Shown here: positions 35,555-44,308 of the stretch, piece by piece | Layout of the letters: each line of letters opens with the position of its first letter | How positions within the stretch are numbered: position 1 is the stretch's first letter | Source: Flavobacteriales bacterium UBA5081 | GTDB lineage: Bacteria; Bacteroidota; Bacteroidia; Flavobacteriales_E; Vicingaceae | Assembly: GCA_002415785.1 (NCBI GenBank) | Contig: DIAJ01000045.1 | Location: 17,261 to 81,260, forward strand | DNA: 64,000 nt | Direction: 5' to 3' | Translations under genes and position numbers: made by a program | The notes under the pieces: generated by a model | What the model saw: only the letters and a program-made list of their open reading frames with translations | The model's database searches: none | Told to the model about the DNA's origin: nothing

Positions 35555-35607
35555 TCTCACTATCATTTCGTAAGGTTTCTCATAATAGCTTTTCCTACCT
35601 TAGCAGC

Positions 35608-36612
35608 ATGAAACCAATCATTGAATGCGTGCCAAATTTCAGCGAAGGTCAAGATGAAACGACCATTGCTGCCATAGCTGCGGCTGTTAAAAGTGTTGAA
35701 GGAGTACAACTCTTGCACCAAGACAGTGGGAAGGCTGCCAATCGAACGGTTTATACCTTTGCAGGTGAAGTTCAAGCAGTTTTTGAAGCAGCTTATCGTG
35801 CCATTGCTGTTGCGGTGGAAAAAATTGATATGCGCAAACAAAAGGGAGAGCACCCTAGAATTGGTGCTTGCGATGTTTGTCCATTTATCCCCATTTCGGG
35901 GATTAGTCTTAAAGAATTAGTTCCCTTAACAAGATCCTTTGCTGAAAAAGTGAGTCGCGATTTTAGAATTCCCATTTTCTTTTATGAGGAATCGGCAACT
36001 TCTAAAAAGAGAAAAAATCTGGCTTCACATCGTATCGGTCAGTACGAAGCACTGAGAGAAAGACTAAAAAATGGAAAATGGAAAAGCGACTTTGGTGAAT
36101 ACAATCCAAGCTTCGGCGGTTGTGTAATGGGTGTTAGAAAGTTTTTAGTCGCCTATAACATTAACCTAAACACTACTGATGCCCATATTGCTCAAGAAAT
36201 AGCGTTTGATTTAAGGGAGCTGGGCAGACCAATAGGAAAGGAAAACGGAAAAACCATATATAAGCCGGGCAAGTTGAAAAATGTTAAAGCCATTGGTTGG
36301 TACATTAAAGATTTTGATCGTGCGCAAGTGTCTATAAACCTCACCGATTTTGAAAAAACGCCACTCCACATGGTTTATGAGCAATGTAAACTCATAGCCA
36401 ATGTTTTTGGTGTAAAAGTTACCGGCTCTGAAGTAATTGGTCTGATTCCCAAAGCAGCACTTCTAAGCTGTGGTAAATTTTATCTAAAAGAAAAAGCAAA
36501 TGCAACCGAAGAAGAGTACATACAGTCTGCTATAGAACAATTAAACTTAGGCGAACTTAACAATTTTGATTATAAAAAGAGAATCATTGAATATGCTTTA
36601 ATGCAAAAATAA
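35608..36612 (+). CDS. ftcD: Glutamate formimidoyltransferase (single-domain)
   Basis: This 334-residue enzyme moves the formimino group of N-formimidoyl-glutamate to tetrahydrofolate. It begins 'KPIIECVPNFSEGQDETTIA' and contains 'DSGKAANRTVYTFAGEVQAV', 'MRKQKGEHPRIGACDVCPFI' and 'AQVSINLTDFEKTPLHMVYE'. It covers only the formiminotransferase domain; the cyclodeaminase domain of mammalian FTCD is absent. It duplicates the step done by HutG, encoded 3 kb upstream, by a different chemistry. Its stop overlaps the next ATG by one base (TAATG). Confidence 0.9.
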   Translation: MKPIIECVPNFSEGQDETTIAAIAAAVKSVEGVQLLHQDSGKAANRTVYTFAGEVQAVFEAAYRAIAVAVEKIDMRKQKGEHPRIGACDVCPFIPISGISLKELVPLTRSFAEKVSRDFRIPIFFYEESATSKKRKNLASHRIGQYEALRERLKNGKWKSDFGEYNPSFGGCVMGVRKFLVAYNINLNTTDAHIAQEIAFDLRELGRPIGKENGKTIYKPGKLKNVKAIGWYIKDFDRAQVSINLTDFEKTPLHMVYEQCKLIANVFGVKVTGSEVIGLIPKAALLSCGKFYLKEKANATEEEYIQSAIEQLNLGELNNFDYKKRIIEYALMQK

Positions 36613-38318
36613 TGAAGAAATTAACTATTGGTACCACACTACTTTTGCTTTCGCTCAATCTTTTAGCAAATTCGCTAGATTCCCTTTATAAAATTGATTT
36701 AAAAAAGAACACAGGAATTGCTTTCCAATATTTTAATAAATCGATAATTAAATTGGATAGCACTGAAGCTATTTCTTTAATGAACAATGGTATAGCAATT
36801 GCAAAAGAGCAGAAAAAAGAGCCAGTACAAGCGCTGCTCTTGGGTTTTAGAGCAGTTTACATTTATCATAATCTTCCTTTGCAAAGAGAACGCTCAATTG
36901 AAGATTTAGAAAGCGCTCTGGAACTCTTAGAACATCAGTCGAATTACGAAGAATTAAAAGCTCGATTAAACAACTTACTGGGTTACTACCTTTTAAGACA
37001 CCTAAATTACCAGTTGGCGCTTGAAAAAATTCTTACTTCCGATTATCAATTTAAACAAATTGGATATGAAAAGATTAAAGGAGTTGACTTATACTTATAC
37101 AATACTGCGGTGGTATATTTTGGCTTTCAACAGTATGATAAAGCTATTGAATACCTCAACTTGTCACTAGAATATACTGCTAACGACAATTTAGAAAGTT
37201 TAGAAGCCAATTATAACTTATTAGGGGTTTGTTTTTCTGAAAAGGGAGAAAATCAAAAAGCACTCAATTATTTAGAAAAATCTCGCAAGCTTATTTTAGA
37301 TGAAGGCGACTCAGCTAAACTTTCAATGATTGATTGCAATATTGGAATGTTTTATACAGAGCTTAATCAGTTTGATAAGGCAAAAAGCCATTTAGAAATA
37401 GCCTACAAAAATGGGATTAAACACCAACGGTACATTAATGCCGCTACAGCTTCTTTGTGGAGAGCTAAAAATGAAATTGCTTTACAAAATCCTGAGATAG
37501 CAAACATCCGCTTAGAAGAGGCAAAGTCTGCTTTTAAACAGCTTGAAAGAATTTCACCGGAAAACAAAAAGTATATTTATACGCTTGAAGCAGAAGTGGC
37601 TGAGCTAAACGGTGATTATCAGAAAGCTTCTACCTATAAAGATTCCATGGAATTGATGAACCAAAAAATCGGCAAAATGAAAGATTTAAGTGCTTTAGCT
37701 GATTTAAATGTAAAGTTGATTACAGAGAAACATGAATCGGAAATGGCACTCGTAGAAGAGCAAAGTGCTCATCAGAAAGCTCAGCAAAAGCTTATTATGG
37801 TAATCTCTGCATTAATTGCTCTTTTTCTGCTCCACTTGTGGATTCAAAGTAATCGTAAACGCAAAAAAGAGCGATTAGAATTTGAAAAAGAAAAGGAAAA
37901 AAGCATTGAGCAACTCAAAAATTTTCGTCAGCGAATTAAAGAAAAAAACGAACTACTGGAAAAGGTAAAAACGGAACTCCAACAAAAAAGCAAGGAGAAA
38001 AAGGAGGAGGAAAAAAGTGAACTTGTCCAACAATTAAGCGATTCAATTATTTTAACAGAAGATGATTGGATTCAATTTAAACGACTTTTCGAACAAGTTT
38101 ATCCTAACTTTTTGCCGAAAGTTCAAAAAGAATTTCCGGAGCTTACTTTAGCTGAGATTCGATTTTTAGCTCTTTTAAAAATGGGATTAAGTGTAAGCGA
38201 AATGGCTAACACTTTGGCGATACTGCCACAGTCGGTTAGAAAAACACGACAGCGATTGATGAAAAAACTCTCCTTTTCACATCAAAAAGAACTGCGACAA
38301 TTCATTTCAAATATTTGA
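36612..38318 (+). CDS. TPR protein with membrane segment and C-terminal LuxR-like HTH
   Basis: This 568-residue protein starts with a signal peptide ('GTTLLLLSLNLLANSLDS'). About seven tetratricopeptide-like repeats follow (about residues 60-380, for example 'YDKAIEYLNLSLEYT' and 'QKALNYLEKSRKLI'). Then come a membrane segment ('LIMVISALIALFLLHLWIQS', about 395-414), a long charged coiled coil, and a C-terminal helix-turn-helix ('LTLAEIRFLALLKMGLSVSE', then 'MANTLAILPQSVRKTRQRLM'). The topology places the sensor in the periplasm and the DNA-binding end in the cytoplasm. It overlaps ftcD by one base and lies 137 bp before the T9SS cargo gene. Confidence 0.83.
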   Translation: MKKLTIGTTLLLLSLNLLANSLDSLYKIDLKKNTGIAFQYFNKSIIKLDSTEAISLMNNGIAIAKEQKKEPVQALLLGFRAVYIYHNLPLQRERSIEDLESALELLEHQSNYEELKARLNNLLGYYLLRHLNYQLALEKILTSDYQFKQIGYEKIKGVDLYLYNTAVVYFGFQQYDKAIEYLNLSLEYTANDNLESLEANYNLLGVCFSEKGENQKALNYLEKSRKLILDEGDSAKLSMIDCNIGMFYTELNQFDKAKSHLEIAYKNGIKHQRYINAATASLWRAKNEIALQNPEIANIRLEEAKSAFKQLERISPENKKYIYTLEAEVAELNGDYQKASTYKDSMELMNQKIGKMKDLSALADLNVKLITEKHESEMALVEEQSAHQKAQQKLIMVISALIALFLLHLWIQSNRKRKKERLEFEKEKEKSIEQLKNFRQRIKEKNELLEKVKTELQQKSKEKKEEEKSELVQQLSDSIILTEDDWIQFKRLFEQVYPNFLPKVQKEFPELTLAEIRFLALLKMGLSVSEMANTLAILPQSVRKTRQRLMKKLSFSHQKELRQFISNI

Positions 38319-38455
38319 TAACTCACTGTAAATAAGCGAAAAAAATTGTCCGCTTTTTGTCGCCCCAATTTTTCAAATAAACCTTAGCTCCTAGCATAAT
38401 TTTATTGTTCGACTTTTTTTAAAAAAAGAGTCATTAACCAAATAAAACTAAAATT

Positions 38456-40519
38456 ATGCGAAAAAAAATTACAACTTTAATCTTAGGCTCCTTAGCTATG
38501 GGAGTTAGTTTACAACTTAATGCTCAAATACATGAGCAATCCTTTGAAATCGGCGGAATCTATGAAGATGAAGGAAGAGTTATTCAAATTGATGGGGACA
38601 AAAACACCTACATTGCGGGCTCTTATGTTAACTTAGTAGATTTTGACCCTTCACCTGCACCTGCCGATACTGCTTTTCGACAAACTGCTTTTGCCCCTAA
38701 TGCATTTATTGCCAAATATGACTCAACAGGAGATTTTAAATGGGTAAATACAATTGATGGGCAGCAACTAATTCACATTAGAGATATGGAGTTGTCAGCT
38801 GCCGGAGACTTATATGTTATTGGAGACTTTATGGATACTGCCCGATTTAAAGGTGTTTCATCATTAAATACCCATGTTTCTAATGGGGTTTTTGATGTAT
38901 TTATTGCTAAATACGATACAAGCGGACAAATTTTATGGTCGCACTCTATGGGAGGAGTTGCGCCTGACTGGGGTTATGATTTAACTGTAGACCAAAATGA
39001 AAATGTAATCATAACCGGTTCCTTTTTAGTTTCTATGGATTTTGATCCTTCAACCACCGGAACGGCAAATATTTCAACTACCATGGGAAGCCCTGATATT
39101 TTTGTAGCAAAGTACGATGTTAACGGAGATTATCTTTGGGCTAAAAAGGCCGGTTCACCAGCAATGGATGAAGGTCATAGCATTGATGTAAATCGTAGTG
39201 GTGAGATTTACGTTACGGGCTTTATTGGCGACTCATCTGCATTTGACACTATAGGAGTGACTAATCGTGGAGCAAACGACATTTTTATTGCCAAGTACGA
39301 CGCTCAAGGCAATGCTATTTGGGCACAAGGACTTGGTGGTCCCGCACCGGATAAAGGTACTGTGATTAAGGAAAATGGAAGTAATTTTTATTTAGCGGCT
39401 TCTTATCAAGCACTGGCTTTTATAGACTCATCAGCTTCTGCTCCCAACCACTTTAGTGCCGGTGGCGAAGATATGCTAATTGCTTCTTTTGACACTTCAG
39501 GAGCTTATCAATGGTCAAAAAGCATAGGTGGACTCTCTGGTGAAGAAATCAATAGTTTAGACCTGGATATCCATGGAAATATTTTAATAAGCGGCTCATT
39601 TGCTGATTCAGCTAATTTTGATCCGGATGCAGGTGTTGCTGCACTGCATAGTAATGGCGATAGAGATATTTTTATGGCGAAGTATTATCCGGATGGAAAA
39701 TATATTTGGGCTCACTCTTTTGGTGCTGCTAATGTTGACGAAGGAAACTACATTTTAGCAGCGAACGATGCAATTTACCTTACGGGCGCATTTGAAGATA
39801 CCGTTGATTTTAATCCTTCTCCAACGGCAAATGACACACTTTTTGCCAGCGACAACGGAAGCTTATTTTTTGCCAAGTTTGGAGCATGTCACAACAATCA
39901 TAGCTTTGATACTACTTCTGTTTGCTTTGGTGATACTGTAATATACAATAGTCAATATTCTTTTAATGAGAGCGGAAGTTATCATTTGCGCATGCTAGAT
40001 GCGAATGGTTGTGATACATTAGTTACGCTTTTTGTTGAAGAAAATGACAGTATAAATACTCAGCTTACGACCAATGATCCAACAATTACGCTAAACGACA
40101 GTAATTCAATGTATCAGTGGTTAGATTGTAATGCTGATACATTAATTAATGGAGAAACTGCCCACATTTTTACGGCAACTGCCAACGGAAATTATGCTGC
40201 AATTATTACTGATAGCCTGAGTGGCTGTAGTGATACAACTGCATGTGTAAACATTACAGCAGTAGGAATTCAACAAAATGAAATAGAAAAAACTAAATTA
40301 CTGTTGTACCCTAATCCTACTTTGGGAAATATATACATTGAAAGCGACCAAAATGTAAATTATAAAATTTTCAATCAATTAGGACAGTTAGTTCAGCTAG
40401 GTCGATTAAAAGAAGGTGTCCAAGAAATTAGTCTTCATAAACTTAATTCGGGCATCTACTTCTTGTCAACTGAAAAACAATCACAAACATCGTTTCATAA
40501 AATTGTGCTACAAAAATGA
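38456..40519 (+). CDS. T9SS-exported protein with SBBP-type beta-propeller repeats and type A sorting domain
   Basis: This 687-residue protein has a signal peptide ('LILGSLAMGVSLQLNAQI'). A run of about seven beta-propeller-like repeats of about 60 residues follows, with the core 'FIAKYD..G...WA...GG', where the space is short and variable (for example 'DIFIAKYDAQGNAIWAQGLG'). After a Cys-containing spacer, the C-terminal 75 residues begin 'LLYPNPTLGNIYIESDQNVN' and end '...GIYFLSTEKQSQTSFHKI', a type A T9SS sorting domain. It is thus probably secreted or surface-attached. A strong terminator follows at 40552. Confidence 0.88.
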   Translation: MRKKITTLILGSLAMGVSLQLNAQIHEQSFEIGGIYEDEGRVIQIDGDKNTYIAGSYVNLVDFDPSPAPADTAFRQTAFAPNAFIAKYDSTGDFKWVNTIDGQQLIHIRDMELSAAGDLYVIGDFMDTARFKGVSSLNTHVSNGVFDVFIAKYDTSGQILWSHSMGGVAPDWGYDLTVDQNENVIITGSFLVSMDFDPSTTGTANISTTMGSPDIFVAKYDVNGDYLWAKKAGSPAMDEGHSIDVNRSGEIYVTGFIGDSSAFDTIGVTNRGANDIFIAKYDAQGNAIWAQGLGGPAPDKGTVIKENGSNFYLAASYQALAFIDSSASAPNHFSAGGEDMLIASFDTSGAYQWSKSIGGLSGEEINSLDLDIHGNILISGSFADSANFDPDAGVAALHSNGDRDIFMAKYYPDGKYIWAHSFGAANVDEGNYILAANDAIYLTGAFEDTVDFNPSPTANDTLFASDNGSLFFAKFGACHNNHSFDTTSVCFGDTVIYNSQYSFNESGSYHLRMLDANGCDTLVTLFVEENDSINTQLTTNDPTITLNDSNSMYQWLDCNADTLINGETAHIFTATANGNYAAIITDSLSGCSDTTACVNITAVGIQQNEIEKTKLLLYPNPTLGNIYIESDQNVNYKIFNQLGQLVQLGRLKEGVQEISLHKLNSGIYFLSTEKQSQTSFHKIVLQK

Positions 40520-40551
40520 TTTTTTGGTTGTTATCTTAAGTACCTAGTCCT

Positions 40552-40582
40552 CCCTCTTTGCAAAAGCAAAGAGGGATTTTTT
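40552..40582 (+). terminator. Strong intrinsic terminator after the T9SS cargo gene
   Basis: CCCTCTTTGC, loop AAAA, GCAAAGAGGG forms a perfect 10-bp stem followed by ATTTTTTATTT. It lies 33 bp after the stop at 40519 and is a textbook terminator. Confidence 0.9.
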
Positions 40583-40647
40583 ATTTCACTCCTCGCTCCT
40601 TTTCTCCTAAAAATTAAGTAGCTTTCAGCTGATTTTCTAATACGTCA

Positions 40648-42924
40648 ATGAAAGCAACTGAACAAAACACCAACAAGGAATCTTCCTTTATTCAGAAATT
40701 AATCTACTTCTTTCCCTTACAGCTGTTTTTTGTTCACATCAAAAAAAATCAACAGTTGCTGCTTTTTTGGGCTCTTTTGTTTCTCATTATTTTTAAGCAA
40801 GTTGGCACAAAATATGGACTTCCTTTGCTTTTTCTCGCTCCTGAGTACATTGGAGGTTTAAGCTTTAGCAGTTATTTTATATTGGGATTTGCCATCGGAG
40901 GTTTTGCCATGGCTTTCAACATTTCCTCCTACATCATGAATGGTTTTCGTTTTCCATTTTTAGCAACTTTATCCAAACCTTTTTTAAAATACTGCTTAAA
41001 CAATGCACTAATCCCTTTTATCTTTATCATATCTTACCTCTTTCAAGCTTACGAATTCCTTTCTGACTATGAAGACTTTACACTTAATGAAATTATTCAT
41101 CGACTCGCCGGCTTTGTAGGAGGCTACTTCATCTTCGTCTTTTTAACCATGGTATACTTTATGGCTACCAACAAAGACTTGGAGAAGCTCTTTGGAAAAG
41201 AACTCGCCAAAGTAATGAGCTCAGACACGAAAAAAGGTGAACCCGCCAAAGACCTACTATCTCGCTCAAAAGCAGAATGGTACAAAGAACAAGCCTTGCA
41301 GAGCAAAATTTGGCGGGTAGATTATTACTTCGGTCAGTTTTTTAGATTGAGAAAAACAAGACCTTACGATCATTATAAGCAGCACATGCTCACTCAGGTT
41401 TTTCGTCAAAACCACATCAATGCTTCTCGTTTTGAAATAGCCATTATTATCTCCATTATTATTTTAGGCTTATTTAGAGAAAATGAAATTTTCATCATTC
41501 CTGCAGCCTCTACCATAACGCTCTTGTTTACCATGCTTTTAATGATTACTTCAGCATTGCGCTCTTGGCTGCACGGCTGGACATGGGTGGTCATCGCGGC
41601 TGTTTTACTGGGAATTAACCTTTTAACACAATACACCAATTTTTACTACGAAAGTAGAGCTTATGGATTAAGCTATGCTGAGAAAGCAAAATATCCTCAA
41701 AATGCTATTCTTACTGATTCTATAATTAATGCCGACATCAATGAGCACCTAAAAATGCTCAACAATTGGGAATTAAAAAACAAAAACCATCCGGTTAAAA
41801 AACCCAAAGCCGTTTTTGTTGCTGCCAGCGGCGGCGGTTCTAGAGCTGTTTTATGGTCATTTGTGGCATTGCAACACCTAGACAGCCTCACAAATGGTGA
41901 GCTTTTTAAACATTCCGTTCTTTTTACCGGCTCCTCCGGAGGTATGATTGGTTCTGCCTTTTTTAGAGAATTGAAGTTAAGTGCAAAGAGCGATAGTTTA
42001 TCTCCTTATGCTGCAAAATACCAAGAAGCCATGTCGAAAGACATTTTAAATCCAGTCATTTTTACCTTAGCGGTGAATGACATGCTGGTAAGAACTCAAC
42101 GCTTTAACTATCAAGGGGGCTCTTACTGGAAGGACAGAGCTTATATTTTTGAAAAAACGCTCAACAACTACACAGAAGGTTTGATGGATAAAAAACTGTT
42201 GGACTATAAAGCTGCTGAACAAAATGCTGACATTCCACTAATGATTCTTAGTCCTTCAATTGTTAATGACAGCCGCAGATTATTAATTAGCAATTTGCCC
42301 TTGAGTTTTATGGCTAAGCAGCAAATAAATACAAATGCACTAAGCGAGAATGTCGACTTCCAACAACTATTTAATCAACACAATCCTTTGCAAATTCGCT
42401 TTCTCTCGGCTTTGCGCATGAGTGCTTCTTTTCCTTACATTTTGACCACTGTAAACTTACCCACCGACCCAATGATTGAAGTTTTCGATGCAGGTTTAAG
42501 AGACAACTATGGCATAAAAACCATTACAAAATACATTTTCAACCTCCGTCAATGGTTGGAGCGAAATACTTCCGGAATTGTGATTCTTCAAATTAGAGAC
42601 GGCTTAAAAACCGAGCGAAAATACAAGAAAACCGAAAAGCGCAGTATGCTTAAAAACCTGCTTTCTCCTTTTGGAAGTTTGTATGGCAACTGGTTTGAAG
42701 TACAAGACTATAACAACGACGAACTATTGGAGTACGCCTCAGCATGGTACTCCGGCGAAGTAGAAATTATCGACTACCAATTAAATCGAGGAAACGAAGA
42801 ATACATCTCATTAAGTTGGCATTTAACTTCCAAAGAAAAAAAACAAATCTTATCTTCGATTAATCTTAAGGCAAATCAAAAAGCCGAAAAACAGTTAATA
42901 GAACACTTAAACTACGACCAATGA
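40648..42924 (+). CDS. Membrane protein with patatin-like phospholipase domain
   Basis: This 758-residue protein has an N-terminal region with about six to eight hydrophobic segments (for example about residues 37-52, 72-97, 110-130, 150-170, 265-285, 295-335) and a C-terminal patatin-like domain (about 385-758). The glycine-rich oxyanion element 'AASGGGSRAVLWSF' is followed by the nucleophile motif Gly428-Ser-Ser430-Gly-Gly432 and the dyad Asp614 in 'FDAGLRDNYG'. The dyad is thus complete. It probably hydrolyses acyl lipids at the membrane. Its stop overlaps the next gene by ATGA, so a small lipoprotein is co-translated. Confidence 0.83.
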   Translation: MKATEQNTNKESSFIQKLIYFFPLQLFFVHIKKNQQLLLFWALLFLIIFKQVGTKYGLPLLFLAPEYIGGLSFSSYFILGFAIGGFAMAFNISSYIMNGFRFPFLATLSKPFLKYCLNNALIPFIFIISYLFQAYEFLSDYEDFTLNEIIHRLAGFVGGYFIFVFLTMVYFMATNKDLEKLFGKELAKVMSSDTKKGEPAKDLLSRSKAEWYKEQALQSKIWRVDYYFGQFFRLRKTRPYDHYKQHMLTQVFRQNHINASRFEIAIIISIIILGLFRENEIFIIPAASTITLLFTMLLMITSALRSWLHGWTWVVIAAVLLGINLLTQYTNFYYESRAYGLSYAEKAKYPQNAILTDSIINADINEHLKMLNNWELKNKNHPVKKPKAVFVAASGGGSRAVLWSFVALQHLDSLTNGELFKHSVLFTGSSGGMIGSAFFRELKLSAKSDSLSPYAAKYQEAMSKDILNPVIFTLAVNDMLVRTQRFNYQGGSYWKDRAYIFEKTLNNYTEGLMDKKLLDYKAAEQNADIPLMILSPSIVNDSRRLLISNLPLSFMAKQQINTNALSENVDFQQLFNQHNPLQIRFLSALRMSASFPYILTTVNLPTDPMIEVFDAGLRDNYGIKTITKYIFNLRQWLERNTSGIVILQIRDGLKTERKYKKTEKRSMLKNLLSPFGSLYGNWFEVQDYNNDELLEYASAWYSGEVEIIDYQLNRGNEEYISLSWHLTSKEKKQILSSINLKANQKAEKQLIEHLNYDQ

Positions 42925-43160
42925 AAACGATAAAACTAATCTCTATCATTTTTATAGCAACATCTTTTTGGCTAGCCTGTCAGCCTTCTGATCAAAACAT
43001 TGAAGTTAAAAAAGAAACTCAAATCGACAGTACAGAACTGCAGAACTTAAAAGTAAAGCTCAACGCCACGGAAGCACAACTATTAAATATTCAAGTAGAA
43101 CTGGCTAAATGCAAAGGCGATAGTTTAGCCATTGATAGTTTGACAAAGTATGCAATATAA
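42921..43160 (+). CDS. Small lipoprotein, function unknown
   Basis: This 79-residue protein has a lipoprotein signal peptide ('IISIIFIATSFWLACQPSD' in outline; lipobox Leu-Ala-Cys, Cys near residue 20). A short predicted coiled coil follows ('STELQNLKVKLNATEAQLLN', 'IQVELAKCKGD'). It overlaps the patatin gene by 4 bp (ATGA), so it is translationally coupled to it. It may be a periplasmic partner of the membrane hydrolase; no family is recognised. Confidence 0.7.
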   Translation: MKTIKLISIIFIATSFWLACQPSDQNIEVKKETQIDSTELQNLKVKLNATEAQLLNIQVELAKCKGDSLAIDSLTKYAI

Positions 43161-43181
43161 AGTACAATAAAATGCTTTATC

Positions 43182-43811
43182 TTAAAAATTATACCTCGCT
43201 CCTACTCCAGCCTGCATCCAAAACAAAAAAGGATCGTCTAACACTTCCATAAACAAAGTAGCGTCTAAAAAAACGGAAACCGGTGCATCCTCGAAAGTAT
43301 ACTCTAAGCCAATAACACCGTCCACTCCAATATCAAAGTCAGTTACTCGCTCGCCGGTTTCATAATACCAATTCGGATCTCCGCTTAACTTATAGCGATA
43401 ATCGTAAGTGTAGGTTTGATAACGAAACTGACCACCAAAGCCATAATACCACTCCAAGCCACTAATTTGTTCGTCGGCAACGGTATTAATACTTTTTCTA
43501 AACAAGTAATGCACTTGTACACCTATTGGCGTTGAAGCTGAGTAACCTCTGTATTGAAAGTCACTATAGCCAAACTTTTGATCTTTGTACCAATCATCGA
43601 AACGATTGTCGTACCACCTTCTGCCAGACCAATGTGTGCGACCAACACTTATTTCTAAGGCATTGTTTTCTGTATACTTTTTTACGGAAATTCCACTTGG
43701 ATCACCAAGCCTCACTCCTACTCCCCAGTTTTCTTGTGCTAAAGTCGTTCTAGGCAAGAGAAAAATGCCTAACAGTGCTACTATTAAAAATCTTAAAATA
43801 TATTTTGCCAT
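43182..43811 (-). CDS. Outer-membrane beta-barrel-like protein
   Basis: This 209-residue protein has a signal peptide ('RFLIVALLGIFLLPRTTLAQ'). Alternating aromatic/hydrophobic strands follow: 'WGVGVRLGDPSGISVKKYTE', 'PIGVQVHYLFRK', 'LEWYYGFGGQFRYQTYTYDY', 'VDGVIGLEYTFEDAPVSVFL', and a final 'MQAGVGARYNF' ending in Phe, as expected of an outer-membrane barrel. The function is unknown. It converges with the lipoprotein gene (21-bp gap), and its upstream region leads into the cassette element at 44109. Confidence 0.8.
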   Translation of the reverse strand: MAKYILRFLIVALLGIFLLPRTTLAQENWGVGVRLGDPSGISVKKYTENNALEISVGRTHWSGRRWYDNRFDDWYKDQKFGYSDFQYRGYSASTPIGVQVHYLFRKSINTVADEQISGLEWYYGFGGQFRYQTYTYDYRYKLSGDPNWYYETGERVTDFDIGVDGVIGLEYTFEDAPVSVFLDATLFMEVLDDPFLFWMQAGVGARYNF

Positions 43812-44108
43812 CGTATGTTGGTTTGGTTATCGTTTAAGCAAAAATATTACTTTCGTTTTTATAATAGACTTCCAAGAGTTAGAAAAGTATATTATTCTAC
43901 TTTTAAACTGTATTAGTTATGGGGATCTTTCACTTGAACTTTCTTTCGATAGTCCTTGCATAATTGGAATTCCTGCTCCGTAAACAACGTATGTCTTGCT
44001 TAGCTGTAGAAAATAAAACGTACTATTCAGCAAACCACTTGCCTTTCTCATTTTATATCTTTAATTACTTATTTTCCATTTTTTCTCAGTTGTCGGCTTC
44101 TTAGCCTT
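43812..44108. other. Gene-free spacer upstream of the barrel-protein gene
   Basis: About 300 bp of AT-rich sequence with no convincing gene. A plus-strand open frame of 132 codons (43585-43983) runs antisense to the barrel gene and shows no protein-like features. The spacer separates the barrel gene from the palindromic element at 44109. I see no terminator or RNA gene in it. Confidence 0.5.
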
Positions 44109-44308
44109 GCCACTAACGTTACTGTATGGTGTCGTTGTGGATTAGATAAAAGTAACACTTTCAATTTAGCACTTAGCAAAAACCGCTTAGCGGTTTTGTT
44201 TTTTTGTTTTTTTACAAAATCCGCTAGCGGATTTTACGACCTTCAAATAGAGCAGATGCTAACCAAACTACCTTACCCACAATGCACTATACAGCGTGTT
44301 ACCTGCAG
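44109..44308 (-). repeat. attC-like palindromic element behind the nuclease pair
   Basis: Outer arms: TAACGTTACTGTATGGTG (from 44114) and, near the other end, CACTATACAGCGTGTTA (44285-44301). They pair with bulged bases: CTGTATGGTG against CACTATACAG (9 of 10) and TTGTGG against CCACAA (6 of 6). The centre has two further hairpins: AAAACCGC-TTA-GCGGTTTT (44179-44197) and the perfect 20-bp palindrome AAAATCCGCTAGCGGATTTT (44216-44235). The right end holds the core GTTACCTGCA (44298-44307), which includes the stop codon of the Shedu-like gene. Bulged arms and a gene-proximal core resemble integron attC sites, but the core is not canonical. Confidence 0.6.

Noticed and set aside
43585..43983. 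132-codon plus-strand open frame antisense to the barrel-protein gene
   Set aside because: It is mostly opposite a gene with a clear signal peptide and barrel strands, and its own translation has no protein-like features.
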